DNA from: Bog-532 sp963824545
Lineage (GTDB): Bacteria > Actinomycetota > Actinomycetes > Streptosporangiales > Streptosporangiaceae
Direction of reading: 5' to 3'
DNA: 64,000 nucleotides
NCBI GenBank assembly: GCA_963824545.1
Contig: CAWGPP010000019.1
Coordinates: forward strand, 3,259 to 67,258
Positions 25,620 through 34,766 of this stretch are shown here, piece after piece. The notes below the pieces were generated by a model. That model was not told where the DNA came from and did not search any database. It saw only the letters and a program-made list of their open reading frames with translations. The stretch's first letter is position 1. Every line of letters starts with the position of its first letter. Position numbers and translations under genes: made by a program.

Positions 25620-28600
25620 TTAGAACTGCTGGGACTCCAGATACCGGTCGATGCGCTGTCCTTCCCGGAGCCGTGTGACATCCGGATGGCCCGCCCCCAG
25701 GACGCGAGTGAAATCAGCGAGGAGTTTCGCCCTTAGCTCCGTGGCTTCCCCGTCCCGGCCCGCATCCATGAGAGTCACCGCGAGGTTAGCCTGGCCCGCC
25801 AGCGTGTCCGGATGTTCACTGCCCAGCGACTGCCTCAGCCGGGAGATCGTCTCGCGCTCGAGGGCCTCGGCCGCGGCGAACTCCCCGGCGCCCCCAAGGT
25901 AGTTGGCTAGGTTGATCGCGCACGACAGAGTAAGCGGATGCATCTCGCCCAGCTTCAGGCGCATCCGGCGCAATGTGTCCTCGGCCAGCTCCGATGCTTC
26001 AGCTAGCTGGCCGTTACCGCACAGGCAGCATCCCAGGTTATTAGCGGCCACCAGGACGTCCGGATGATCAACTCCCAGGGTGGCCGCCAGGGCTTCCCGG
26101 ACGTCGGTCACCAAGCTCAGGGCCCTCGGGATGTCGTTGACCGCGGCATAGTCGCAGGCCAGATTGATCGCGCACAAGCGTGTTTCCAGCGAATCGGCAT
26201 CGTAGTTGCGGGTGTACCGGCGGTAGGTGTCCTGGGCTAGCCCCATCGCCTCAGACTGCTGCCCGGCTTGACGGAGCGAGACAGCCAGGTTCGTGGCGGC
26301 ACGCAGCGTTTCGATCATGTCCGGGCCGAGCACCGCGCGGTACCTGTCCCAGGTGACACGCAGCAGCTCGACGGACTCCCGGAAGGCACCCGCAGCTCGC
26401 ATGTCCCGGGCCAGATTGGCCGCCGTGCCCAGCGTGTAGGGATGATCGGCAGACAGTACAACCCGGCGGCGGTCGAGGACCTCCTGATCGAGACGGCGCG
26501 CGGCGGAATAGTCACCGACCAGGCGCAGCGAGACGGCGAGATTGAAGGCCGCCTGCAAGGTGCGGGGATAGTCCTCGCCGAACTCTTCCTTGAAGCTCTC
26601 GTATGTCTGCCGGTCGGACTCCAGCGCCTCCTGGAACTCGCCGAGCGCCCTGAGGTCGGCGCCAAGGCTGCCCGCCGTCATCAGCGTGAGCAGGTGATCG
26701 GCCCCGAGTACCTCGCGCTGCCGTTCCAGCACATAGGTGTCCAGATCGCGTGCCTCGTTGAAGCGGCCTTGGGACCGCAGCACGTTGGCGATGTGAAACT
26801 GCAGGTTCAGGGTCTGCGGGTGATCAGTGCCGAGCTGATGGTTCCACAGGTTCTCGAGCCGCTGGGCCAGGCTCAGGCATGCTTCGAATTCACCGTGCTT
26901 CCATTGGTAACGAACCCAGTCAATGAGTAGCTGACGGGTTCGCGGGTCATCACATTCCTCGGCCTGGGAAGGCCCCAGGTGAGGCCAAATGATCTCGTAG
27001 GTGGACCAGTTGGAGGGATCATCGGTCTCTCCCTGCCGGGGCCGGGCCGCAGCCAGGATCTTGTGCACATCATGCTGGGCTTCGAGCCGCTCTGCATCGC
27101 TCATCTGTGAGCGGATGACCGCCTGCACCAGACGGTGAATCTGCAGCGAGTTGCTGCCCTGGTCGACTTTGACGAGCGCGAACCGGCTGATGTCCCTGAT
27201 CACGCGGGGCAGCATGAGCTGCTCGCTCATCGTCTTATCGAAGGCCAGCAGGGCGGTGTTCAGCTCATCGCAATAGAGCAGGTCCATAGAGATCGGCCCC
27301 GGCGAGAAGAACGCCAGCAGCTGCAGCAGGCGGACCGCCGCCGGGGACCGCTCCTTGAGCCGGTCGAAGGACAGGTTCCAGGTCGCGACGATTGGGGTCG
27401 GGTAGTCCGCGGGCTGGTTCACCGCCAGCATCCGCGTGGCCTGGGTGGTGAGCTCTGCGACGTACGCCGTGGCCTGCATTCCGGTCTGCTCCAGCCACCC
27501 TGCGGCCTGCTCAATAGCCAGCGGCAGGTGACCGAGAGCTTCAGCGACCATTGTGGCGTCGGCCGGGTCCAGGTCGGGAACGTGTCGCAGCAGGTGCGCA
27601 ACGCTCTCATCGCGGGTGAAGACGTCGACTTCGAGAGGCTCGGCCGAGCGGGTCCAGGCGCGGTTGCGCGATGTGATGAGGATGTGCCCGGAACCCCCCG
27701 GCAGGTACGGTTCGAGCTGTCTGGGATCGTCGGCATTATCGAAGATGATCAACCAGTGCGGGGTCGTGTCGCGGCGCAACTCCTCGAGGGCGGCCTCCGC
27801 GGCTTCGGCAACGTTGTCGCCGACCCGCAAGCCCATCTTGCCGGCTAGGCCAGCCAGCGTCACCGCGACCTCTTCGGATCGCTCAGACGGCACCCACCAG
27901 ACCAGGTCGTAGTCGGCCATAAAACGGTGGGCGTACTCCAGCGCGAGCTGCGTCTTGCCGACCCCGCCCAGCCCGTAGAGGGCCTGGGCGACCACCATCG
28001 TCGTGCCACCCCCCAGCTTGTCCCGCAGTCGTTCCAGGATGGCGGCCCGCCCGGTAAAGTCCGCGTTCCTGGCTGGCACGTTCCAAATCGCCGGAATCTT
28101 GCCAGGGAAGCGCGGTTTCTCGGTGAACAGGGTGCCGCCTCCCAAGGGCTGGGCGGGCCGGTCCAGCGCCCAGAGCAGCTTGGCGGCGGCCTGGTCTTCG
28201 TTCATCCGGGCCAGGTCGACGACGGGATGATCGGTGAACGGCTGGGCCATCCTGACGTCTGTGACCCGGATCGGTACGAGCTGCCGGTGGGTGCCGGCCG
28301 CGTCCGCGGCCGACAGGGCCTTCCATACCGACCTGGCCTCGGGTGAGTGCATGTAGGCGGACGACAGTACGGCGATCGCCCGCGGCGCACCCTGCAGTCC
28401 GCGTTCGGCCTGCAGGTCCAGGCTCGCCATCGGCGCGGTCGCCACGATGCTGCGAAGCAGGACGCGGAAGCCCACCCGGGTCAGCACGGCCTCGATCCAG
28501 TCGGCCCATATTCGATCTTCGGGCGCGTAGCTGAGATAAACCGGACTGAGAACGGACGGCTGCCGGCGCGCGAAGAATCCCTTATATTGCAGCCGCAGAT

Positions 28601-29543
28601 CCTCGGCGATCGGCCGCAAGGCGGTGATCTCGCCGCCGGTGATCGCGTCGGTGATCCGCTCGAACGAGGCGAGCAGGGAGGCCGCTGAACCCGACTCGTC
28701 GCCGAAGGTCGCGAGGATCTCCTCGAATGCGTAGAACGGCTTGTATGGTACTTCCACCGAAGCCCAGTACTTCGCCGACGCTTCCAGCGTCATGCCAGCC
28801 GGGAAACCCTCGAAACTCGTCCGGGCCATAGCGCGGCCGGCGTCCAGCTTCTCCTTCTCGCCGTCTTCGATGCGCATGGGTACCGGCAGCACACGGATGT
28901 TGCGGTCGCGGTAGCGGCCGCTTATCTGACGGGCCACTTGAGCGGCTCCCTCGATGCTCTGATCGCTGAGCGTAAAACAGACCGTAAGGACGTCGGGAAG
29001 CTCAATCGTGCAAATATCGGCGACGTCCGACAGCCCGGTCCGGCTGTCGATCAGAACGTAATCGTAGTTCCGCTTCATGTCGTCGCGCATGGCGCGAAAA
29101 AACCGGCCACCACCCAGCCGGTCGTAGAAATTATCCCAATCGAGCGAAGCGACAGCGGCAGAGTAGTCGCGATTCTGTCGGCCGGCGGATAGAAAGTCGA
29201 GTTTCCCGCCCCGCGGAAAGGCCCATTCCAATGACACGGCATGACGTTCGACACTGGCACATTCCAGGTACCAGTCGTCGCTGCGCGGCCCAGGGCTTAC
29301 GGCCGCTGATGCATAGTCGTTGATGATCTCTATGACACCGGGTGTGGCGCTTACCGTCGACTCATCCAGAAACGGGTGGAAGAATTTGTGCAGTCCCGGC
29401 GACTCCAGATCCCAGTCAACGGCAAGTACCCGCTTCCCGTTGCTGGCGATGATCCAGGCGACGTTCGCCAGTGCCATCGTGCGGCCGGTACCGCCTTTAT
29501 AAGAATAGAAAGTTACAATAGACCCCAGCTTGGCGTTGCTCAT
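25620..29543 (-). CDS. fxsT: FxSxx-COOH system tetratricopeptide repeat protein (KGGTGR-ATPase, TIR, NB-ARC, TPR)
   Basis: A 1307-residue multidomain signalling protein. Residues 1-300 are a MinD/ParA-like ATPase with the variant P-loop KGGTGRT (16-22) and VDWDLESPGLH. Residues 335-460 are a TIR-type domain (VYLSYAPEDRIWADWIEAVL). Residues 490-760 are NB-ARC with GLGGVGKTQ (524-532), WLIIFDNADD and GSGHILITSRNR. From about 880 to the end are TPR repeats with recurring HP-TL...NLA motifs. This is the architecture annotated as FxsT in FxSxx-COOH loci, and resembles STAND/NLR immune proteins. The start is ATG 29543, 349 bp after the neighbouring ATPase gene. No FxsA peptide or FxsB enzyme is seen nearby. 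Confidence 0.85.
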   Translation of the reverse strand: MSNAKLGSIVTFYSYKGGTGRTMALANVAWIIASNGKRVLAVDWDLESPGLHKFFHPFLDESTVSATPGVIEIINDYASAAVSPGPRSDDWYLECASVERHAVSLEWAFPRGGKLDFLSAGRQNRDYSAAVASLDWDNFYDRLGGGRFFRAMRDDMKRNYDYVLIDSRTGLSDVADICTIELPDVLTVCFTLSDQSIEGAAQVARQISGRYRDRNIRVLPVPMRIEDGEKEKLDAGRAMARTSFEGFPAGMTLEASAKYWASVEVPYKPFYAFEEILATFGDESGSAASLLASFERITDAITGGEITALRPIAEDLRLQYKGFFARRQPSVLSPVYLSYAPEDRIWADWIEAVLTRVGFRVLLRSIVATAPMASLDLQAERGLQGAPRAIAVLSSAYMHSPEARSVWKALSAADAAGTHRQLVPIRVTDVRMAQPFTDHPVVDLARMNEDQAAAKLLWALDRPAQPLGGGTLFTEKPRFPGKIPAIWNVPARNADFTGRAAILERLRDKLGGGTTMVVAQALYGLGGVGKTQLALEYAHRFMADYDLVWWVPSERSEEVAVTLAGLAGKMGLRVGDNVAEAAEAALEELRRDTTPHWLIIFDNADDPRQLEPYLPGGSGHILITSRNRAWTRSAEPLEVDVFTRDESVAHLLRHVPDLDPADATMVAEALGHLPLAIEQAAGWLEQTGMQATAYVAELTTQATRMLAVNQPADYPTPIVATWNLSFDRLKERSPAAVRLLQLLAFFSPGPISMDLLYCDELNTALLAFDKTMSEQLMLPRVIRDISRFALVKVDQGSNSLQIHRLVQAVIRSQMSDAERLEAQHDVHKILAAARPRQGETDDPSNWSTYEIIWPHLGPSQAEECDDPRTRQLLIDWVRYQWKHGEFEACLSLAQRLENLWNHQLGTDHPQTLNLQFHIANVLRSQGRFNEARDLDTYVLERQREVLGADHLLTLMTAGSLGADLRALGEFQEALESDRQTYESFKEEFGEDYPRTLQAAFNLAVSLRLVGDYSAARRLDQEVLDRRRVVLSADHPYTLGTAANLARDMRAAGAFRESVELLRVTWDRYRAVLGPDMIETLRAATNLAVSLRQAGQQSEAMGLAQDTYRRYTRNYDADSLETRLCAINLACDYAAVNDIPRALSLVTDVREALAATLGVDHPDVLVAANNLGCCLCGNGQLAEASELAEDTLRRMRLKLGEMHPLTLSCAINLANYLGGAGEFAAAEALERETISRLRQSLGSEHPDTLAGQANLAVTLMDAGRDGEATELRAKLLADFTRVLGAGHPDVTRLREGQRIDRYLESQQF

Positions 29544-29892
29544 CCGTATGCCCCAAAGCCATCAGAAACCACTGCGGGGACTTGCCAGGCTGGACCCTGG
29601 AAGGCTGGGGGTGTTAATACATTCACCGGGCATCACCTCAACACATCGGCTTCGACCGAGGCGCGCCGCTCGCCCCGGTCATCCTGGGTCCGTGCTGGCC
29701 GAGCATACAAGCGATCAGCCACGCCCGAGAGCGCCACCCGGTAGCGCGCATCACCTGGTCACCACCCTACCGAGCTGACCAGCACAAATCCAGAGCGAGC
29801 CATCCTGCAATTGACACTCACGAAAACCTATGGCAAAGCGCCTGACGTAAACTCTTCCTTTCCCTGCAGGCGCAGGAGAACAGACTGCCGGT
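29544..29892. other. Intergenic region between the ATPase-TIR gene and fxsT
   Basis: 349 bp with no supported gene. I read the minus strand for a short FxsA-type peptide and found only frames of 14 and 37 codons (from ATGGCTCGC and ATGCGCGCT). Neither ends in F-x-S-x-x nor has a strong ribosome site. It may carry the fxsT promoter. Confidence 0.55.
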
Positions 29893-31293
29893 TCAGAACC
29901 GCAACAGTGTCAGTTCACGGATTAGCTTATCCGCGGCCTGATCGACGGCCAGCCCGGCCAGGTCCACCATCGGGCAGTCGGCGAAGGGACCAGACACGGC
30001 GACGTCCTTGACGCGCACCGGCACGAGCCGCCGGGCACTCCGCTCATCGGCAGTGGACAAGGCTTCCCAGACGGACCTGCCTTCGGCCGAATTCATGTAG
30101 CTAGCCGAAAGGATTACCATAACCCGAGAAGCATCCTGAAGCTCACCATCTCCTCTGCGGCCGGTACGAGCGTCAGAAGCAGTCATGTCGGCGTTACGGC
30201 GTATGACGCTAAAGCCGGCATCCGTGAGGATGGCCTGGATGCAAGCGGCCCAATGATGATCGTTTGCCACGTAACTCAGATAGACATGCCTACGCGCCGA
30301 CTCCTTCTCGCGATCGAAAGCGTCCAGGTATTCGCGCCGGGCATCCTCTTTCATAGGTCGCATCGAACCTATCTCCCCGTTAGTCACCCAATGAGTGATG
30401 CGCTCATACGCCGACAGCAATGAGGTAGGCAAGCCGGGATCGTCGCCAAACGTCGCCAATATCTCCTCGAAAGCATAAGACGGCTTGTACGGCACCTCGA
30501 CAGAGGCCCAGTACTGGGTCGCCGCTTTGTCGGTCAAGCCAGCCGGGAAGCCGCTGAATCTCTTATGGGCCAGATTTCTGCCGAAGGTGAGCTTCCGCTG
30601 CTCGTTCTGATCAGACTCGATGCGCATCGGCAAGGGCAGGACCCGTATTTTCCGGCTCGCGTAACGCTTGCTAATCTGCCGTGCGACGTTGGCGGCACCC
30701 TCAATACTCTGCCCGCTCAGGGTAAAGCAAACAGTCAGAACGTCAGGAAGTTCTATCGTGCAGATATCGGCCACGTCCGACAACCCGGTCCGGCTGTCGA
30801 TCAGCGCATAGTCATAGTTTTGCCGCATATCGTCACGCAATGCGCGAATAAATTGCCCGCCGTTGAGCCGGTCGTACAAGTTATCCCAGTCGAGAGAGCA
30901 TACCGCGGCCGAGTACTCGCGGTTCTGCTGTCCAGCAGAAAGAAAATCCAGGGTGCCCCCCTCGGGGAAATCCCAGTCCAGGGAGACGGCGTGCCGCTGT
31001 ACCCGGGCATATTCGGCGTACCAATTGTCATCGCGACTATCGGGGCTTACCGCGTTCGAAACAAAATCATTAATGATCTCAATCACGCCGGGGGTGGCAT
31101 TTATTATGGAGTCTTCGAGAAACGGGTGGAAGAACTTATGCAGGCCCGGCGATTCCAGATCCCAGTCCACAGCAAGAACGCGCTTACCGTTACTCGCGAT
31201 GATCCAGGCCACGTTGGCCATGGCCATGGTTCGGCCCACGCCACCCTTGTAGGAGTAAAATGTGATGACCCGCCCCTGGGCCGCCCCGCTCAC
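29893..31293 (-). CDS. KGGVGR-motif variant AAA ATPase with C-terminal TIR domain
   Basis: A 466-residue protein. Residues 1-300 form a MinD/ParA-like ATPase with KGGVGRT (16-22), VDWDLESPGLHKFFHPF and YDYALIDSRTGLSDVADICT. Residues about 336-455 form a TIR domain (VYLSYVANDHHWAACIQAIL, SASYMNSAEGRSVWEAL). The whole protein is collinear with the first ~460 residues of fxsT, and long stretches such as ANVAWIIASNGKRVL are identical, so one arose by duplication of the other. The start is GTG 31293, overlapping the fxsC stop as GTGA, so the pair is co-translated. Its biochemical role is unknown. Confidence 0.85.
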   Translation of the reverse strand: MSGAAQGRVITFYSYKGGVGRTMAMANVAWIIASNGKRVLAVDWDLESPGLHKFFHPFLEDSIINATPGVIEIINDFVSNAVSPDSRDDNWYAEYARVQRHAVSLDWDFPEGGTLDFLSAGQQNREYSAAVCSLDWDNLYDRLNGGQFIRALRDDMRQNYDYALIDSRTGLSDVADICTIELPDVLTVCFTLSGQSIEGAANVARQISKRYASRKIRVLPLPMRIESDQNEQRKLTFGRNLAHKRFSGFPAGLTDKAATQYWASVEVPYKPSYAFEEILATFGDDPGLPTSLLSAYERITHWVTNGEIGSMRPMKEDARREYLDAFDREKESARRHVYLSYVANDHHWAACIQAILTDAGFSVIRRNADMTASDARTGRRGDGELQDASRVMVILSASYMNSAEGRSVWEALSTADERSARRLVPVRVKDVAVSGPFADCPMVDLAGLAVDQAADKLIRELTLLRF

Positions 31294-32624
31294 CCGGGCC
31301 GCCCGAAATCCTCAGGATCCGCTCGCCTCAGCCGCGGCCGTTCAACAACGGGGCCCTTAGGCGGATGCGCAGGCGCATACTTCCGGAATCGCTTTAGCAT
31401 GATCATGGTCATCTCAGGAAGCAGCTGCGAGAAATCCTGAAGCGTAGGGATACCGTCCGCAGCCATACGGCAACGCCTCGGCACATTATCGAGCTTGCGT
31501 CCCAGGCGCTCATGCAATCTCGCGCGCAAGTCTCGCTCGGCCGCATTTGTTCCCTCGTCTTGAGTGTTCCAGGGAATGAGGACACTTACCCACGGCTCGG
31601 TAACTCCGTTAAGCAGTTCGAGCTTTTCGAGATACGTATCCGAGATACTTACCCACGCATCCACCAGGAAGAGGCTCGGCGGCACAGGACCGTCTCTCGT
31701 TATTTCTCTACCAAAATCATCAAGCATCGGATTGGCGTCAAGGCATTTCTTCGCCAGTTCTACCGCATAATCAGCGATTGGCCGCGAATAGCTTGGACGG
31801 TACGGGCTCCACGTCCGCGGCGTTTCACCGTAGTAATCGCTAGACCGGCCAGGTGGCAGTGTCGACACATCATGGGCCAGCACCGTTATCTGAAGCCGGC
31901 CATCCGTGGTCCGCCTGGCGCTCGCGGGGCCGAAGGCGCTGGCCAGCGATTCGAAGTCTTTCCGTTCCATAGCCTGTACGCCATCATCGGCATAGGCGCG
32001 GCTTGAGTCGGCAGTCTCGATGATGCGTTCGGCTAGCCGGTGGACAGCCCGCTGATAGTCACCTCGATAATTGCGCAACTTCATGATGCCGTAGAAGCCC
32101 TCGGCGCAATAACGCGCTCCAAGATCGGGGTGATCGAACTGGAAGGACTGGGCAACCTCCGGAATTTTTTCCCGGTCGAGCCGGGTCCATAGGGCAGGCA
32201 CGACGGCGCTGACTGCCTCACCGTCCTGCGCGCGGTGTATGACCTCGCGCTGGGCAAAGGCGAACCATTCCCTCCCGCAGGTATCGCTCTCGAAGTATCG
32301 CCGAGAGTAAAGCGGGACAAATACCCGGCATGTCTTAAGCGCATTCATCAGCTCGGGCGACCACTCGGCGCCAAATAGATTTTCCCGATCCATGAAGCCA
32401 GCCTCGCCGGGCTGCGCGTCTGTCATCTGCAAGATTTCGTCGCACAAGTCTTTATAGAGTTTATGAACCCAACGATCCGGATCAGACCGATCAGCAGGAT
32501 CGCGCTTGGGGGTCCGGGCGTAGCTCAGAAAGAAATATGGCCGGTTATCTTGCCCTAGAATCACCGGCGGGTTCCCCTGCTGAGCCAGCTCATCGCCGAA
32601 CCTCCGCCTGACGCTCTGAATCAC
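31290..32624 (-). CDS. fxsC: TIR-like protein FxsC
   Basis: A 444-residue protein of the FxSxx-COOH system. The N-terminal TIR-like domain shows the family pattern YFFLSYART, DPDRWVHKLYKDLCDEI, GFMDR, CRVFVPLYSRRYFESDTCG and REWFAFAQRE. The C-terminal half (about 215-430: QITVLAHDVSTLP, SPYRPSYSRPIADYA, VDAWVSISDTY, VSVLIPWNTQD) matches the FxsC C-terminal domain. In known loci FxsC accompanies FxsA and the cyclophane-forming radical SAM enzyme FxsB; both are missing here. The start is GTG 32624 and the stop overlaps the ATPase-TIR gene. First gene of a probable fxsC-ATPase/TIR pair. Confidence 0.88.
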   Translation of the reverse strand: MIQSVRRRFGDELAQQGNPPVILGQDNRPYFFLSYARTPKRDPADRSDPDRWVHKLYKDLCDEILQMTDAQPGEAGFMDRENLFGAEWSPELMNALKTCRVFVPLYSRRYFESDTCGREWFAFAQREVIHRAQDGEAVSAVVPALWTRLDREKIPEVAQSFQFDHPDLGARYCAEGFYGIMKLRNYRGDYQRAVHRLAERIIETADSSRAYADDGVQAMERKDFESLASAFGPASARRTTDGRLQITVLAHDVSTLPPGRSSDYYGETPRTWSPYRPSYSRPIADYAVELAKKCLDANPMLDDFGREITRDGPVPPSLFLVDAWVSISDTYLEKLELLNGVTEPWVSVLIPWNTQDEGTNAAERDLRARLHERLGRKLDNVPRRCRMAADGIPTLQDFSQLLPEMTMIMLKRFRKYAPAHPPKGPVVERPRLRRADPEDFGRPG

Positions 32625-32983
32625 CCATCGTCAACATTCAATGGTAGAGGAGATCGAGGATTACGAACAGAGATTCGCGTCGAAGACCGCGGCTGGTGGG
32701 CGACGGTCAGTTGCCATAGCCCATGTGTCGCGATCGTCGATGCCGGCGTGAAGGTACGTGCAGACCAGCCACCCGCATCGCTCTGCCCTGATGTCCGGTA
32801 TGCGGGAGACCTGATGACCGTGGATATCTGCGTCCTATTGCTCTTGTTGCTCTTGCGGGTGTGCCGGACCTTGGTGTCCACTGCGCTGATCACCCGGTCG
32901 GGGGCGGCCTTCCTTGCGATCCGCCACTGCCCGTCGGTGCCGTGCGAGTTCTCCGCGGGCTCCACGTCCTGGTGTTGAGGTCC
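32625..32983. other. Right edge of the Fxs island
   Basis: 359 bp without an intact gene. The right part holds the IS1182-like transposase fragment on the minus strand; the rest (32625-32834) shows nothing recognisable. Confidence 0.6.
32835..32965 (-). pseudogene. IS1182-type transposase fragment
   Basis: A frame on the minus strand reads PAENSHGTDGQWRIARKAAP then DRVISAVDTKVRHTRKSNKS, which is the central segment of IS1182/IS5-group transposases (WRIARRTAPDRVISTVDPEARH-like). It starts and ends abruptly beside ogt and fades towards fxsC. No terminal repeats or other domains are seen. It marks an old insertion or recombination point at the island border. Confidence 0.65.
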
Positions 32984-33511
32984 TTACTGAGCCCAGATCG
33001 ACATGCGCGCCTGCTCCAGGTCCAGGAGGAGACGCTTGCGCTTCAGGCCTCCGGCGTATCCGGTCAGCTTCCCGGTGCTCCCGATGATGCGGTGGCACGG
33101 GATCAGGATCGAGAGCGGGTTACGGCCCACCGCGGCGCCCACCTCCTGAGCGCTTGCGCCACCACCCAGCCGCCGGGCCAGGTCACCGTAGCTGGCGGTC
33201 TGCCCGTACGGGACGGCCGCGATCAGCTCCCAGACCCGGACCTGGAAGTCGCTGCCGTGGGGCGCCAGCGGCAGGTCGAAGGTGGTCCGCGTCCCGGCCA
33301 GGTAGTCGTCCATCTGCCGCCGGGCGTCGTCGAAGCCCCGGTCGTGGCGCGATCCGAACGAGGCCTGGCCGGGCCGGTACCAATGGTGCGGGAAATACAG
33401 GCCGGTGAGCGCGTCGCCGTCCCGGACAATGGTCAGGTCACCCAGCCTGGTGCCGTGGACCGTATGCTCAGCCGTCAGCGCGGCGGTGCCCGTCATGTTC
33501 TGCTCCGTCAT
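32984..33511 (-). CDS. ogt: Methylated-DNA--[protein]-cysteine S-methyltransferase
   Basis: Suicide repair enzyme transferring the methyl group from O6-methylguanine to its own Cys. It has 175 residues. The catalytic motif PCHRII, the HTH-like DNA-binding region (YGQTASYGDLARRLGG, AAVGRNPLSILI) and GYAGGLKRKRLLLDLE are present. The start is ATG 33511 with an AGGGAG site; a second in-frame ATG at 33496 arises from a short MTEQN repeat. It is divergent from an ECF sigma gene that leads a second methyltransferase and a 2OG oxygenase, forming an alkylation-damage cluster. Confidence 0.93.
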   Translation of the reverse strand: MTEQNMTGTAALTAEHTVHGTRLGDLTIVRDGDALTGLYFPHHWYRPGQASFGSRHDRGFDDARRQMDDYLAGTRTTFDLPLAPHGSDFQVRVWELIAAVPYGQTASYGDLARRLGGGASAQEVGAAVGRNPLSILIPCHRIIGSTGKLTGYAGGLKRKRLLLDLEQARMSIWAQ

Positions 33512-33666
33512 GTTCTGCTCCCTCGTTGCTCCGTCTGCCGGGAAGACGCGCCGGGCCGGCCGTTCGTGAGGTTGCCCGAGCCACGGGCGCCCGGTGGGAC
33601 GGTGACCGGCCGTACGGTGCGAGGCGGCCGGCCTCACAGAACCCAGATCCAGGACGTTTACAGGTC

Positions 33667-34161
33667 ATGACAGGCAAACAGCCGTTTGAGGCGGTGGTCG
33701 CGGCACACGGCGGCACCGTGCTGCGCGTGTGCCGGGCGGTGCTCGGGGTGGCCGACGCGGACGACGCCTGGTCGGAGACGTTCCTGGCCGCGATGAGGGC
33801 CTACCCGGACCTGCCGGCCGACGCGAATGTCGAAGCCTGGCTGGTGACTATCGCGCACCGTAAGGCCATCGACGTCACACGGGCGGCCGCCCGCCGCGCG
33901 ATCCCGGTCAGTGAGGTCCCGGAGAACGCCGCCGCGGACGCCGCCCCGGGCCGCCTGGACGGCGACCTGGCCGACGCCCTGACCCGGCTGCCCGCCCGCC
34001 AGAAGCAAGCCGTGGCCTACCACTACCTGGCCGGGCTGCCGTACAGCGATGTCGCCGCCATCCTGGGCGGCAGCCCCGAGGCCGCGCGCCGCGCCGCGGC
34101 CGACGGCATCGCCAAACTCCGGCGCGTCGCCGGCCGCACGCATGATAGGAGCGCCCGATGA
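33667..34161 (+). CDS. ECF-type RNA polymerase sigma factor
   Basis: A small sigma-70 family factor of 164 residues. Region 2 (FEAVVAAHGGTVLRVCRAVL, AWSETFLAAMRAYPDL, AWLVTIAHRKAID) and region 4 (LTRLPARQKQAVAYHYLAGL, PYSDVAAILGGSPEAARRAA) are both present; no extra domain or membrane anti-sigma gene is seen. Its stop overlaps the next ATG (ATGA), coupling it to an Ogt-type methyltransferase, so it probably directs an alkylation-stress regulon. ATG 33667 was chosen because region 2 homology starts there. Confidence 0.85.
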   Translation: MTGKQPFEAVVAAHGGTVLRVCRAVLGVADADDAWSETFLAAMRAYPDLPADANVEAWLVTIAHRKAIDVTRAAARRAIPVSEVPENAAADAAPGRLDGDLADALTRLPARQKQAVAYHYLAGLPYSDVAAILGGSPEAARRAAADGIAKLRRVAGRTHDRSAR

Positions 34162-34766
34162 ACATCGATGACCTGACCCCCGAGCTGGTGCGGGCCTTCC
34201 CGGCCCCGCCCGCGGACCTGAGCCGGCTGCAGGAGCGGCTGGCCGCCGCGGCGCAGCGCGACGGGATCCTGGATGTGGCCTACCGGACGATCGACAGCCC
34301 GGTCGGCCCGCTGCTGCTCGCCGCGACCGCCGAGGGCCTGATCCGTGTCGCCTACGCCAGTGAGGATCACGACGCGGTCCTGCAGGCCCTGGCGATGCGG
34401 ATCAGCCCGCGGATCCTGCACGCCCCGGGCCGCCTGGATGCGGCCGCCCGCGAGCTCGGCGAGTACTTCGCCGGGCACCGCCGCCGCTTCGGCCTCCCGC
34501 TGGACCTGCGGCTCGCGGCCGGGTTCCGGCGTACCGTGCTGAGCCACCTGCCCGAGATCGGCTACGGGCACACCGCAACCTACGCCGCCGTCGCGCAACT
34601 GGCGGGCCGCCCCCGGGCGGTCCGCGCGGTCGGCACCGCGTGCGCGACCAACCCGTTGCCGGTCGTGGTGCCCTGTCATCGCGTGGTCCGCTCCGACGGG
34701 AGTGTGGGTGGCTATCTGGGCGGCCCAGCGGCAAAGCGCGCGCTGCTCGCCCTGGAGGCGGCGTGA
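34158..34766 (+). CDS. Second methylated-DNA--[protein]-cysteine methyltransferase
   Basis: A 202-residue Ogt/Ada-C-type enzyme. An unusual ~40-residue N-terminal helical segment (MNIDDLTPELVRAFPAPPAD) precedes the usual ribonuclease-like domain (IDSPVGPLLLAATAEGLIRV). The C-terminal DNA-binding domain has IGYGHTATYAAVAQLAGRP, TACATNPLPVVVPCHRVV with the acceptor Cys, and GYLGGPAAKRALLALE. The N-terminal segment could contact the co-translated sigma factor, but that is a guess. The start overlaps the sigma stop (ATGA) and its stop overlaps the oxygenase start (GTGA). Confidence 0.9.
   Translation: MNIDDLTPELVRAFPAPPADLSRLQERLAAAAQRDGILDVAYRTIDSPVGPLLLAATAEGLIRVAYASEDHDAVLQALAMRISPRILHAPGRLDAAARELGEYFAGHRRRFGLPLDLRLAAGFRRTVLSHLPEIGYGHTATYAAVAQLAGRPRAVRAVGTACATNPLPVVVPCHRVVRSDGSVGGYLGGPAAKRALLALEAA

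Noticed and set aside
29544..29892. An FxsA-type precursor peptide between the ATPase-TIR gene and fxsT
   Set aside because: Minus-strand frames of 14 and 37 codons do not end in F-x-S-x-x and lack ribosome sites.
32748..32978. 76-codon plus-strand frame with a Leu-rich stretch, possible small membrane protein
   Set aside because: It is antisense to the IS1182-like fragment; the Leu run is the complement of the KSNKSN-coding stretch, with no ribosome site.
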